The notes beneath the pieces are model-generated. The model worked only from the letters and a program-made list of their open reading frames with translations, was not told the origin of the DNA and searched no databases. From Lineus longissimus (lineage: Eukaryota; Nemertea; Pilidiophora; Heteronemertea; Lineidae): DNA of 64,000 bases. This document shows positions 1 through 10,758 of the stretch, piece after piece. Where the stretch lies: positions 16,095,998 to 16,159,997 of the forward strand of contig NC_088314.1 of assembly GCF_910592395.1 (NCBI RefSeq). The letters are read 5' to 3'. Positions within the stretch are counted from its first letter, which is position 1. Every line of letters starts with the position of its first letter. The position numbers were made by a program, and so were the translations under genes.

Positions 1-261
1 ACTTCGTTGGGTATTAAAGATGGGGAGACCCCCCATAGCCTGAGGAGTGGTTGTGCCATCGGTCTACAGGCAGCGGGGGTAGACAGGTTGGCCTCAATGC
101 AACATGTCGGCTGGTCCACCAATGACTCAGCCACACATTACGCCAGGAGCTCTAGGGTCTGTCAGGCAAACATCATGCGGGGGGTGGTAGCAGGCTCCTC
201 AGCAGGGTACGACTCCGTCGACCATATTGACCACACCTGCCTCAGTAAATCATTCGGCTGA
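1..261 (+). pseudogene. Tyrosine recombinase, C-terminal fragment
   Basis: The frame is open from the first base of the window, so the gene is cut by the window edge; the first Met at base 7 is not the real start. What is seen is the C-terminal part of a tyrosine recombinase catalytic domain: His-Ser-Leu-Arg (the HxxR box), then HVGWS (third conserved box), then a Tyr in THYAR nine residues later as the expected nucleophile. Families with this tail, reading LRSGCAI before a GW box, are carried by DIRS-like and Crypton-like elements of invertebrates, which integrate through a circular or strand-exchange intermediate. About 40 further residues follow the Tyr without a recognised motif. Upstream domains that would tell DIRS from Crypton lie outside the window, so the superfamily is open. 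An 18-base A tract follows the stop. Confidence 0.7.
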
Positions 262-281
262 GTTCTTTGTTGTACAAATGC

Positions 282-299
282 AAAAAAAAAAAAAAAAAA
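282..299 (+). repeat. poly(A) tract downstream of recombinase ORF
   Basis: Eighteen consecutive A residues, followed by an A/G-rich stretch to about 315. It lies 21 bases after the recombinase stop codon. It could be a retrotransposition scar or simple sequence. The rest of 300-581 shows nothing I recognise. Confidence 0.8.
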
Positions 300-581
300 G
301 GAAAAAAGAAGAAGTAATTTGACCGGTTTGTCCCGAGGAAACTACCTCCCTGAATGAAAAGGTATAATTTGTACGGTAACGTCGAGACATAAATAGTTGG
401 TCATTTCATGTATAAGAGCTGTTCAAAAGAAAGCTTGTAGTTGGTATTGCGTGTACTTGTATAATCTTTGGCATGGGATACATGCCATTAATTTGATATT
501 AAAGACGAAAGTGCATTCTACGTACATATCATCGTTTCAGAGTTATTTCTTTGAAATTAACATGATTGGAGTAATTCAGAC

Positions 582-693
582 TACAGTGGAGCCTCGCTGT
601 GACAGACACATGGGGGTCACTTTATTGGCAGGGTTTTTAGTCTGTCTCAGACGGAGAGCGTCCTCGTGTCTGCCTCAGTGAGGTCCTACTGTA
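582..693. mobile_element. Short TIR MITE, Tc1/mariner-pogo type
   Basis: The 112-base segment begins TACAGTGGAGCCTC and ends GAGGTCCTACTGTA, inverted repeats that differ at two positions. The outer TA on both sides fits a TA target duplication. CAGTRGRACCTC ends are typical of pogo/Tigger-like non-autonomous elements. It has no coding capacity. Confidence 0.65.
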
Positions 694-793
694 TCTGAAA
701 AAAGACAGTTTTTGTTTTATCTATAAGTTTTGGGAGATTTGGAGAACATAACTGATAGATAAAACAATGGATATCGCACATGGAGAGGATAGA

Positions 794-868
794 CTGGAGG
801 GTTTTCTTCCCCATATCTATCTCCGGCGCAGAACATCCTGTGACGACACTCCACCCGGGATACTTAGT
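794..868 (+). repeat. 75-bp direct repeat, copy 1
   Basis: Identical or nearly identical to 1122-1196 (from CTGGAGGGTTTTCTTCCCC to GGATACTTAGT). The copies lie 328 bases apart and diverge abruptly on both sides. Both frames stay open through each copy, but I recognise no protein. The intervening 869-1121 holds nothing I can name. Confidence 0.85.
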
Positions 869-1121
869 TATTCCGAGTGGTGTGACGTCACCAAGCGTGT
901 TCGAAGCGAGACCAACTTATTCATATGTTCTTTGGAATCGGCCGGACTGCAGTACTGAGGTTGCCGCACTCGGCAAAGACTGGAAGGGTCTTTAGGAACG
1001 TATTTATACTAGTAGGACCCCCTACGATGATAAGGAAACGGGGCCACTCGGACAGCTTTCGTCCCCTCCCACCCCTCCCCCGAAACTGTCGGTGGATGCC
1101 GTCCACGGGATCTTTCCTGTG

Positions 1122-1196
1122 CTGGAGGGTTTTCTTCCCCATATCTATCTCCGGCGCAGAACATCCTGTGACGACACTCCACCCGGGATACTTAGT
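1122..1196 (+). repeat. 75-bp direct repeat, copy 2
   Basis: Second copy of the repeat at 794-868. After it the sequence runs into unrelated DNA up to the foldback repeat at 1321. Confidence 0.85.
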
Positions 1197-1320
1197 AACA
1201 CCATCTGGAACATGATTGGATGGCGCCGGGCAAGGCAGGGGAGTATAATGAAGTTCATCGGTGTAACTGACACATTTCTCGACGGGTTGGTCGCGTAATT
1301 GATCAGATTGTCCACATTCA

Positions 1321-1486
1321 AAAGGCCTTTTTACATGGTGCGGGTTCGAAACGGATCGAGGAAGGTTCGGATATTTTCTACACGCACAAATGAGCCTTTG
1401 GTCATTGTGGCCAGTTTCTATCAGCGTGCAAAAAATAAGCAAACCTTCCTCGATCCGGTTCGAACCCGCACCGTGCTAAAAGGCCT
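1321..1486. repeat. Foldback (hairpin) repeat with tRNA B-box-like arms
   Basis: Arms 1321-1385 and 1424-1486 are inverted copies with a handful of mismatches; both outer ends read AGGCCTTTT inward. Each arm contains GTGCGGGTTCGAA, which resembles the T-arm/B box of a tRNA gene, so the two arms present B boxes in opposite directions. The loop is 38 bases. It may be a MITE, or an inverted duplication of a tRNA-derived fragment. The following 1487-1919 has no recognised feature. Confidence 0.7.
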
Positions 1487-1919
1487 AGGTCTGTCTCATG
1501 ATAGAACGTTAGGGACAGACGGGAACCTAAGAAGTACCTAATTCAACGTACCATGCTTGTTAACTTTGATGCTATTGGTTACACGAGCATTACCACCAGG
1601 GCTGCGCTGCTGTGATGAACACATATGTAAGGTCCTTCTTCTGATTGGTGGTCACCAAAGCACATTAGGAACGCCCACCTATACATAAAATAGCTTTTTG
1701 ACAACGTGCGTTGGTTAACGTTCAATGAAGGGAAATCAATGTTACCGATGTTACCGAATAGGCCTTGTTATAGACAAGCGGTCAATTATTGATAAAAGCC
1801 TGGTTGGCTCGTATTAACCAAATTGAGTGTCTTTTTATTATCTAAGCAGTTACTATGCAAAAGAAACCGGTCCATTGTTGGACAGTGGCTGAGTAACAGT
1901 AACAAGTTATGACTATGAT

Positions 1920-2327
1920 ATGGGTCTAGTTTTAGCGCGATTTTTAGTACAGTGTTGTCGAAGTGAACGAACAGTCATGTGTGATAGGGTGCTTGTTGGC
2001 ATGGAGGAGATGGCCCTTCTCCGGGAAGGGTACCAGCGACATAGAAATAATTATGTTCGCATTCTAGGCCACATCCGGCAAAATGTCAACCGTTTGCCGG
2101 AACGCACAAGGGCATTGTACGCTAGGCAAACCGCAAAACAACTCCGACGAAGGATAAGAGAAATTATTGCAAGAGAAATTGCTGAGTTAGTACATGTATC
2201 GTATACCCCCCTCCACAAACGCACCCGCACCCCACACAACAGTAGCACAGTAACAAAGGGGCCACTTCCATATACCGATTATTCAAGGGGAGCACAACTC
2301 ATTCCACAATTGTCGATAATGACCTGA
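1920..2327 (+). CDS. Uncharacterised ORF with Arg-rich helical stretch
   Basis: An ATG-initiated frame of 135 codons; better-placed internal Met codons occur at residues 20 and 28. The central part is rich in Arg, Lys and Glu (RQTAKQLRRRIREIIAREI), which predicts a basic amphipathic helix, and the C-terminus is Thr/Pro/Arg-rich. I recognise no family. The 3' end overlaps the antisense tail of the Harbinger fragment at 2279-3031, so one of the two is out of its original context. It may be the start of an element-encoded DNA-binding protein or a chance frame. Confidence 0.25.
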   Translation: MGLVLARFLVQCCRSERTVMCDRVLVGMEEMALLREGYQRHRNNYVRILGHIRQNVNRLPERTRALYARQTAKQLRRRIREIIAREIAELVHVSYTPLHKRTRTPHNSSTVTKGPLPYTDYSRGAQLIPQLSIMT

Positions 2328-3031
2328 GTGCTGATACAATATTTGTGGACATGGCCACTGTAGAACAGGTGGGGATCCTCAGTCTCTGGGATCTCGATTG
2401 CGTGTACCGTTCCATCTATCGCCCCAACAGCATCTGAAATAGTATCCCAGTTGCCCCGCAGTTGTTCCCACTCTTCATCGGTCAGCCATGTTATTCCGTC
2501 TTGAAAATAAGTCCACAAAACATCTGTCATAAAATAAAGTTCCCTGCAAACAGATTGCTTGCTGATATCAAACATTGCACTCATCGCAGCAATGTCCGGA
2601 TATTTCTTGATCCAATAGAAAAAAAGTAGTGAACGGTTCTCCACCGACAGCAAATGATCTCGGTACCGTCCTGGCCTGTTTTCCAGAAGGGGCGTAATGT
2701 CCTCTACGAGGTGCTGGAAAGAGGCCACTGTCTCACCTGATAGACACCAAAAGTCAATCTGGTGGTTTCTAATCCTGGTAAAGACGTCGTTACCACCGTA
2801 TGGACCATTTGGTTGATTGGTGAGAACTTCATCAAGTCTTTGAGGCAACGGAGGCGGACGCACTTCTAAATTATGAAATGCTGGTGCAAGCAAAACTGGT
2901 GGCGGTGGTATGGGCGGTGGTATGGGCGGCGGAGCAGCGAACAAAAACATCCTAATTCTCTCCATGGTGAAAGTAGCGTGAGGCCAAGCGACTGCTGGCC
3001 AACACAAACCATGGCAATTAAATGTTATCAA
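2279..3031 (-). pseudogene. PIF/Harbinger transposase (HARBI1-like), N-terminal part
   Basis: Harbinger transposases are RNase H-fold DDE nucleases that cut and paste elements at TWA-type sites, usually together with a Myb/SANT partner protein. The likely start is Met at 2965 (MERIRM). A Pro-rich segment (three PPIP-type repeats) follows, then the helical region SFQHLVEDITPLLENRPGR and the HTH-like MSAMFDISKQSV. The first catalytic Asp is in AVGAIDGTVHAI, and the second conserved Asp region is HKYCISTQVIIDNCG. The frame then ends abruptly in MSCAPLE and stop, before the catalytic Glu and the LHN tail, so the protein lacks about the last 40 percent. A different Harbinger C-terminal half is found at 40685-41107 on the other strand. 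Confidence 0.8.
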
Positions 3032-3098
3032 TAATCAATTCAATTTCGGACAAAGGAATGATATTTTATTGACCATTTTCAATGCGTGTCTAATCATG

Positions 3099-3458
3099 TC
3101 ACCACAGGGATAAAATCGTCATAGCACTGGCTTGTATGTCCTGGATCGCATCAGGCAGCCTCCTCTCCCTCAGCCGCTGGTACCATTGGTAAACACACTC
3201 CTTGACTACCGGCCATTGACCCACCAGTCGCTCTTTGACTGTCCTGTCCTTGCCGCGACCTTCGCGCTCTTTCTCTTCCAGGTCTTCAAGGTTCCGCTTC
3301 CTCATCGTTAAAACTGGGATCTTGTAATGTTCGGCAAAGTTGTTCATGCTTTCGACTGTTCCATTCAATAGCCCTGTCTCAAGGTCCCGCAAGTACGCTA
3401 TTTTCTCGGATATCGAATAGCTCCTTCACCGTTTTCTCAAGGGTTCTTCTTGTTCCAT
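3099..3458 (-). pseudogene. pogo/CENP-B-like DNA-binding ORF with internal stop
   Basis: The best start is ATG at 3458. Codon 11 is TGA (3428-3426), after which the same frame continues for about 108 codons to 3099. The first part, from AYLRDLETG to the segment KIPVLTMRKR, looks like a psq-type helix-turn-helix. The second, KERLVGQWPVVKECVYQW, followed by LRERRLPDAIQDIQASA, looks like a CENP-B-type helix-turn-helix. Both are known from pogo/Tigger transposases, in which they bind the terminal repeats. No DDE domain follows, so this is a domain fragment or a stand-alone DNA-binding protein. It shares strand with the Harbinger fragment 67 bases downstream; whether they belonged to one element is not shown. 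Confidence 0.5.
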
Positions 3459-4009
3459 ATTGACTGTTTGTCTGGGGGCGAGTGATCATCGGCGTCAGGC
3501 CTTTATATGCCTAGGATGTCTAGACATGTTTTTAATAGAAGAAAGTGACAACGTGTGCCATAAAGCCATGACATAACCGTTTACATCGCGTCTGGCAAAA
3601 GCAAGGCGCAGGGCCTACTAAATTTTAAATTTTATGAAATTCAATTTTCTCTGTAGTGAATTAATTTCACTAATTAATTTGGGACTCAATAAGAGGTAGG
3701 TCAATCTGATATCCACAGCAGGTTGTAGGTCTGGATGCTGAAATGGGGCTTTCTAAACGAGACATTAAAATATTGAAGATTGTTTTTCTGGCACACTCTG
3801 TATGAATCAACCCATTTGCCGATTTTGGAATAAACCCTTGAATGAAACTGACATTTCCTGGGACATGTGCATTGACCGTCTCGTCGCGGCCGGTGCAAAC
3901 GGCATGCAGTGATGTTGAATAGAACTGAATTATCCATTGTAATGGTAACTTGGGGCTGAGGCCTAAATACCGGCATGAATATATGGAAGGTACCTTAGAA
4001 AGACGAAAC
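3459..4009. other. Unassigned spacer
   Basis: I see no gene, RNA or clear repeat. A minus-strand frame (3976-3701) contains a Cys-rich patch (CTCPRKCQFH), but no family is recognised. The border at 4009/4010 is sharp: from 4010 on, the sequence matches copies at 17.6 and 36.4 kb. Confidence 0.6.
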
Positions 4010-5990
4010 TATCTTGCCGCTTCAATATTCTCCATACCATAGTCAGCTCTCATACGAAGAGGGCATCCATTCAACGAAACTGCTCCTTTGAAATGATCAC
4101 ACACTACTAACTGCAGCTCGATTGCTAGTCGAACAATGGAGACATAAACATAGCCTGGAATATCCGTCTATACCACCATGGATCACGAAACCCCAGGGAT
4201 CAATAAGTAATTGTGATTTCCATTGATGTGCCTGTTACTAAAAAGATATTTCAGGATTTCCATTTTGCACATAGGTCAATTATTGTGAAGGTAAAATGAA
4301 TGTCTCAAGAGGAATTAGTCATACCCTGTTGAGAAATGTATGGTTAGAAACGGCATGATCGTTGACTACAATGATACAACATATATTATATATCTAATTC
4401 CCGAGACTAAAACTGCAACATTGGCCAGGCTTTGGTCCTGTAAATGTACATGTACATCAGCATATCAGGCAGATCATAACAGATGCCACCTGCACGCAGT
4501 GCTAGAGTGTGCATGTACAGGTACACGTACACGTAATGTTCCTCGGATGTTTCTTTTTAAAATGTCTACCTGATGAAAGCCTATCCCAATAAAACAAAGC
4601 AAGAGGATGACAGTGTCGTTGTCAATACAAGGCTTGAACACCTAAAAAGAACTACATGTATTCTTGAATAATATTTTTTGCTCCCAATAGTGGCAAAATA
4701 ATTTTTGTACCAGATATATTGTGGTGAAGGAACAGTGTGTACTCTGCGGTATATCACACGCCGGCGCCTCAAAGCTCGACCAACTGGGTCAATTCTTGTT
4801 AGGCTTTTTCTTATTCTTGATCTCTGGACTAGAATACCTGAAATGAAACAAATTAAAGCATTTTACATCTTGACACCTGTCTTTGACATCACAACACATC
4901 GCTTGTATTGAAGAAGAATAAAACAATGATGGCCATATGAATTGAAATGGGAAAATAATATGCATCAGGGTTCAGAATCATTCATGACCACAGCCAATCA
5001 GGTAAGAGGCCTTGGCCTGTTCAGTGCATATTCTACTGGGAGCGCTCATGCTCCGAATTAATGAACCGGTCCTAGAGTATAAATACTGTACATGTAATTT
5101 CCTTTATTAAGGGTTGACCATCGGTACCGCCATTTTGGCTAGAATTTGAAATCCTTGGCAATTAGAACTTATTCAAAAACGTAGTGAATGCTCATTTCAA
5201 GTCCGTTCTTCGTTTTCCACAGAACAGCCTCTCGGGTTTTAAAAGAGTATTCAATTCATTTGGAAAACATCAATAGCTAGGATTTTGAGGTCTAGCCAAT
5301 GTAGGGGTACGCATGGTCAACCCTTAAAAAGGTCAGTGAATAGATCTCTAATAACCTGTATGCAGTGCATAGGCCTCATCACTAACCTACACTCCCTGTG
5401 TAAAATGAAGAAATTAACTGTATTTAAAAAAATATTTGCTGCCATTTATTAACCTGGTTGCCGCAGAGCACCAATCATAAGTGTTTCTCGACATCGTTGG
5501 CTAATCAGACGAATGCGCCCAAGTTCTTCCTCTAATTCTTTGTCAGTTATACTAGAATACTCAACTTTAGGTGACTCAAATGAAGATTCACTGCGACGAT
5601 TCCGCAATGTCCTTTCACGGACACCTGAAGCAATTGACCACCAGTAGAATCCCATTCCCCAAAGTTGTTTGACTTGGTGTGCAGGGATGTCAATTGATGG
5701 ACGACCAGGTAATCCAGTCCTTATGAGTCCATCATGGCCATGAGTAGGCGTTTCTTTTTTATGCACATTTGCAATAGTATTGGCAAACTGGGTGTGGAGG
5801 TGATGAGCAAGGATGAAATCGTGTCATCAAATCGTAGTCGAACGTCAAGCAACAGAACTAACAGATAGTTTAAGAGTGAATTCAGTGAATGATCACCTTC
5901 AGTTCGTTGAGCTTCTGTAGGTGCAGCAATCTTGGCAGAGTCGTTTATTCTTCCCCGATAATATTCAGCAACATTGACCTCAATGTGTTT
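4010..5990 (-). pseudogene. DDE integrase-like gene, copy 1 (3'-truncated)
   Basis: The gene runs on the minus strand. The N-terminal exon ends in a CAG|GT splice donor at about 5448 and encodes a helix-turn-helix region: GRPSIDIPAHQVKQLWGMGF, then VRERTLRNRR, then the family-typical RCRETLMIGALRQPG. Upstream bases to about 5990 still translate into helical sequence (FDDTIS) but need a frame change near 5815. A second exon starts after CAG at 4231 and encodes the catalytic core: [16 protein letters not shown] and ADYGMENIEVAR. In integrases of this kind the first catalytic Asp lies in HIDG; here it reads HING, so Asp is replaced by Asn. A one-base frameshift follows HINGNHNY. The Glu-containing RIERLW block is lost because the unit ends at 4010. 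These proteins occur as multi-exon integrase-domain genes in many animals; IS3EU-type transposons are an alternative origin. Confidence 0.75.
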
Positions 5991-6430
5991 ATTCAGGCAC
6001 GAGAAGGCTACATTGTAAGATACTGAAAAGCCTGCAGCAACCTTTTAAAAAGCTAGGGCGATAAAAAGATATTCCAGATGCAAGCGTCGATGTCCTGTCA
6101 GATATGAGAGTTGCAAATTGCAAATATGTGTACCTTTATCTTGCCTACCTAACTACTAGTACTGCCTATTGACTCCGTTGAGTTTAATTAAACCTTAGAG
6201 TGACAAGACTGGTTATTCTAAGTTTATACTTGACTCTACATTGCCATGAAATGAAGGCATTTTCCAAATAAACAATGACATAGATGAAATAAAATTGCAA
6301 TTTAAGTTGCCAATCAGCGGCCATATTCCAACCACAATTGTCGTCATAGGTACTGTCGCAGTGACAAAAATTGCTCGTTACGATAGCGCCAATATACGGT
6401 TTTGCATTGAAGTACAACACTATGCAGACA

Positions 6431-6876
6431 TGTCAGAAGAAACGTGGTAGATTGAGCATATAGCCTAGCCTACCGTATACTTAAACTATTATGTCATGTC
6501 AGAATGTGCATTGGATACATGATACAATGCACAGTAATGACTAATGTATTGTAGGTGTATTCCTGTTTCGCCTATTCCTGTTCCGCCTATTCCTGTTTCG
6601 CCTATTCCTGTTTCGCCTAATTCCTGTTTCGCCTATTCCTGTTTCGCCTAATTCCTGTTTCGCCTATTCCTATTCCGCCTATTCCTGTTTCGCCTATTCC
6701 TGTTTCGCCTATTCAAATGTATTGCTAACCTCCCCACAGACGTAGGAATATGAAACCTCGTACATTGAGCATGTAGCCTAGGCCTACCGTATACAGAAAC
6801 TTATGTCAATGTCAGAATGTGCATTGCATAAATGATACAATGCACAGTAATGACTAATGAATTGTATGTATGCAGT
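6431..6876. repeat. Duplicated ~125-bp segment flanking a minisatellite
   Basis: 6431-6555 and 6752-6876 are diverged direct copies (both run from the gtacattgagca-type start to the caatgcacagtaatgactaatg end). Between them lies the 15-bp minisatellite. Unit 2 has a single copy and no minisatellite (26930-27055), so both arose in unit 1 only. Confidence 0.8.
6558..6714. repeat. Minisatellite, 15-bp unit TATTCCTGTTTCGCC
   Basis: About ten tandem units of TATTCCTGTTTCGCC, with a few 16-base units carrying an extra A and some units with CC for TC. It is specific to tandem unit 1. Confidence 0.95.
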
Positions 6877-7768
6877 CTGCAAACCACCCAACGCGTGGCT
6901 GAGACACCATCATGACTTTGCATGCTTACCAGCAGACAGAGCAGAGACCGACGATCGTGAACTCCCAGTTTATCATGATTCTAAATGTATACAAGCCTTT
7001 CGGCGATAATGGCTCACTGTGAGAAATGATTGCTATAATGTTGTCAACAGGGACTGGACCAATTGGTTCACTTACTGAATCCAAGATGGCGGACCACCAG
7101 ACTAAAATGCGAGTACTAATTGAAGAGCTTAAAAGTATAATCAGGCTAAGGCATATTTTAAACCCTATATTTGGAGAAAAATGCAAAAATATGAAAAAAA
7201 TCTTCACATTCCCTGGAAACACGCAAGTGATGATTTCTAGATATCGCTGAATCATTAAGAGGCACAGATTATATGTGTTGAAAGCATTTGCTTCTTTAAG
7301 GGTATAAATACTGCAAAATGTGCATAAACCAAGAAGGGTTGTTACAACTAGTTACACTACGGACTTAGTGATAAGGCCTCGTCCCATCGCCCTTACCGGC
7401 CACTACGACAAGTCAATACTCTTGATGATGGTTCGTCATTATTGGTCGTCGCAAAAACAACGAATTGACACAGATATCAACTAGGTCAACCAATCACGCG
7501 GTAGTCTGGCGGACACACCTCCACGACACACTTTATGTGACTTAGCATGGTGTCCCTGATGCGGCCACTAAAAACATGATGACGTAGATTGCCACAACAA
7601 ACTTGTGGTGTGAAGCTGTACTCCTCCTACTATAATATTACGTCTGGAGGCAAAGTCGTAAGGTGTACAGTTAGCCGACGACGTTTGGTGTGCAGGTTTC
7701 TAATGTCTTCGGCATTCCGCGGGCGATGTGGAATTAGTCCGCCGAGGTTATGGAAGAAAAAAACCAAA

Positions 7769-8068
7769 ATGGCGGGAGTGTCGGAGAACGAGAAGCGTAC
7801 TGCAATTTTTTCTGCATCAATTTTGAAGTACGTGGATAATGAGGCGTTGGGGGGTTCGTTCAAGAGCCATATAACTTTTGCATACCAGGGTTATGAAACT
7901 GCCGGCTTGTTAGAAAAATGTCGGCGGATTAGATGGTCTTCGTTTTCGGACATTTTTTTGTTGGTTGGCACGAACGATTGTTGTAGTCGTTCCAGTGCAA
8001 GTGGACATGGTGGAGCCAGTGCTAATGGGCCAGGTTACTCTACCAGTGAAATATGCAGGCGTATTGAT
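7769..8068 (+). CDS. Exon encoding N-terminal half of an SGNH/esterase-like domain
   Basis: ATG at 7769 lies in a good translation context (CCAAAATGGCG). The frame is open for exactly 100 codons to a consensus splice donor, GAT|GTAAGT, at 8069. The protein reads as the front of an SGNH-type hydrolase domain: SASILKYVD at the place of the GDS block, FAYQGYETAGLL at the next strand and turn, then DIFLLVGTND, the conserved VGTND strand of this fold. The Gly-Asp of GDS is changed to Ser-Ala while a Ser is kept, so activity is doubtful. Such domains occur in host enzymes and in ORF1 of CR1-type LINEs. A possible second exon after an AG at 8172 continues in an open frame to 8319, but its phase fits only if a weaker donor at 8061 is used. 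Confidence 0.45.
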
Positions 8069-8500
8069 GTAAGTTTTATCTGTTATAGTGGTGACTTCTC
8101 GCTACGTTAATTGCAAAATACATGTACATGATAAGAATGAGTTTACATAAGCAATCTAATCTTTGTTTAAAAATAGTGAAATACATTGAAAAGACTTCAC
8201 CACGTACACGAAGGAGTGCAGGGAGTTTTCATATCCATCGCTGTTGGGAAGAGAAGGCAAATAAGCCTGGCCAAAGCCTGGGGCCAAATTGGTTGCCTTG
8301 GATGAGCCGTCATCAGTGAATTCACCTTTTTCATTACAGATTGTTAAATTATTCACAGACATACTTGTGGGTAGGCCTAATCCAGAAGAAACATACCGCC
8401 AGCCTTTCCTCCGGGTTTTTCCTACAGCCTTCTATGAATGAATGAATGAATATAATATTGCAATAAAACTTGCAAAATATGTTTTAAATAACCTATTTTA

Positions 8501-8540
8501 AGCGCGCAGCAGAAAGCCGAAGGCTTTTCTGCGAAGCGCT
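8501..8540. repeat. Imperfect hairpin in insertion
   Basis: AGCGCGCAGCAGAAAGCC pairs with GGCTTTTCTGCGAAGCGCT around a GAA loop. It is GC-rich in AT-rich surroundings. It may mark a transposon end; Helitron 3' ends have hairpins, but no CTRR end is evident. Confidence 0.6.
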
Positions 8541-10250
8541 ACTATGGTTAACGTGCATGCGACGTATCCAATGTCAACAATGTTTCTCAAGTCCATGGAT
8601 TCGTTTCAAATGGCTTAAATTTGACTTAAAATGGCCGCCAGAAGAGATAAACGCGCGAATGAAGCAACTCGACTATTCTGAGCTCCGAGAGAGAACTACA
8701 CGATTATTCTCACTTTTTTTAATCAAACTTCAATTTCTGGGGGTTTACCCCCCGACAGATGTGTTTTGATTTTTGATACTTTAGTAATATTATCCAAAAG
8801 ATGCTTAAAATGGATATAATCCCGAAATAATGAAGCAAAAGACGGGCAGGCGTTTCGAGAAAAAAAATTTTATTTTGAGATTTCAATAAACCTTTTGAAC
8901 GAATTCCACATGGGCCGTGGTGGGATCCGAAGACACCTTAAGGAGGAATGTATGTTTTTATGGGGTACCATTGGTTTTGCAGATCTTCTGGTTTTTTCTA
9001 AAGAATAATCAATATTCGCAAGCAGGCTTTTTATGCTCCCATGTATGACGAGGGTTCTATGTTCCTCAGGTTCTTTGTTCATCAGTCTGGTGTTCCTCAA
9101 GAGTCAAGTGTCTTCCAGTCTCTTGGCCTGCAAAAACCCTTTCCAACCAATTTTTTATGCATCAACCATTCGACAACATGTTGGTGGGGGAAAAACCTGA
9201 TCCCTGACCCCTTGAATTGGTTGCCCAGGTACGACCACAAGCAATTGTCTCAAGGAAGCCACCAGTACGACTTCTTGGTAGTCTTGCCAATATCATGCCA
9301 GTGAAAAGGAAGGGTAATGATGGTTGAGGGTTGCAGTAAGGGTACCATCAAAGGAGTACCTCTTCCTCGCTCTGGGTTAACGTGTCAAAGGACTGCACCA
9401 TCATGAAGGTTTGGAGGTTCCACTCAAGCGCCCCGGGGTAAGCAGCTCAGAAGGACTTATTGAGAGGCCAATAGGGGGGTTGAGGGGCCTTTCCCCCAAT
9501 GCACTAGCTAAAACATGTCAGAAGGACGGGGGTGGGGGGGCTTTCTTTGCCGGATATTAATGATGATGGAGTTGAGTTACTGCTAAAGCGATACACGGAG
9601 AAAATTGTCTATCAAAACAAAACATTGGCGGAAGGAACTATAGCAGGTTCCCAACCAGGGGGTTTGGGGGGTTTCCCCCCCCCCCAACCTAAAGGCGCTG
9701 CGCGCTTACTAGGGCACTGCACTGATAATATTATTGATTTATGTCAAGAAAATATAATTTTGATAACTTTGAAACCTGGTGGACGCTGGTGGACGCTGGT
9801 GGGCGCTGTTTAGGATGTCCGGCCTATACGTATACGTTGACTTCAGAATTCACCGGCCATCCGCATCAGGCTGCAAGTGCAACTCTGTCAGTCAGTGTCA
9901 CCCAAATCAGGTCATACCAATGCTGCCAGCGATTCACAGACAACTAATTGACACTTCGATGAGTATTTCCATCACCTCGACATCTGAAAACTTACTGATT
10001 TTGTACGGAGAGCAAGCAGTGAACGATGTAAACATTAATGGATGACGGGAATTACGGTAATTACCTCGTTCCGAATGCTCACCATAAGCTTAGTTGCATA
10101 CAGTCATACACCTGCAATACTTCATCGATCCCAGGTTGATTATCGGCTAATGTAGCATATCATTATCACACCCCCGGATCAAACCTTACTAATCAAACCT
10201 GAAACTATCGAACTGGCACGACATTCGTTCTTTTCTTTAAATATTTGTCG

Positions 10251-10290
10251 ATGGAATCAAATGGAATCAAATGGAATCAAATGGAATAAA
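10251..10290. repeat. 10-bp tandem repeat ATGGAATCAA
   Basis: Three perfect units of ATGGAATCAA and a partial fourth. Confidence 0.95.
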
Positions 10291-10758
10291 TAGTTTGTGG
10301 CCGATTTGCACTACTCACACGCGTCCAAAAAATCAACATTTTGCGAATGTACTCGATTTGTTGGAACATAGTAAGCTCGTCCCCTTGTACGAATGCACGT
10401 ACATATGACCATAATAAATCAATATGAATAACACCCTGAAAAGGGGCGTGGCAAAATTACATGGAAAAACGAAAAAAACAGATATATACGATGGTTTGTT
10501 GTCCAAAATCACTTCACGAGACACACCTATGATGCCAAACACAGCCAATGATGCCGATTGCGCCCGAATCGGTCAGCCCTTATGGACAAACGAGGTTATC
10601 GCAAAATGAGGTTAAAAAACCCATGCAACTTTAATGGTCACTATAGACAGTGAGCCAAAAACATCTAAATTGGCTGTGGACCATCATCATTCACGATGAA
10701 CAGATTATGTAATTAAACCCAGATGGCGCTGTTAACTCAATTTCAGAAAAATTGCAGA

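Larger units (their letters stand above)
6990..10653. mobile_element. 3.66 kb insertion in tandem unit 1
   Basis: In unit 2 the flanks are joined directly (TTCTAAATGTATATAACATC at 27235-27254), so this block was gained by unit 1 or lost by unit 2. Near the ends, TGGCTCACTGT (7010) and ACAGTGAGCCA (10647) are inverted, but they are short and no clear target duplication is visible. Inside are an SGNH-like exon (7769-8068), a GAATGAAT run at about 8436, a hairpin at 8501-8540, a G/C-rich repeat around 9540-9700, and an ATGGAATCAA tandem run. The rest shows nothing I recognise. Confidence 0.55.

Noticed and set aside
921-1442. 173-codon minus-strand ORF
   Set aside because: It runs through the direct and foldback repeats with no recognisable motif; GC-rich repeats keep it open by chance.
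4447-4460. Alternating gtacatgtacatgta words as binding sites
   Set aside because: They occur throughout the window and in both spacer and repeat DNA, so no regulatory role can be argued.
7010-10657. TGGCTCACTGT inverted pair as the TIR of the 3.7 kb insertion
   Set aside because: Only 11 bases, offset from the junctions seen by comparison with unit 2, and no target duplication.
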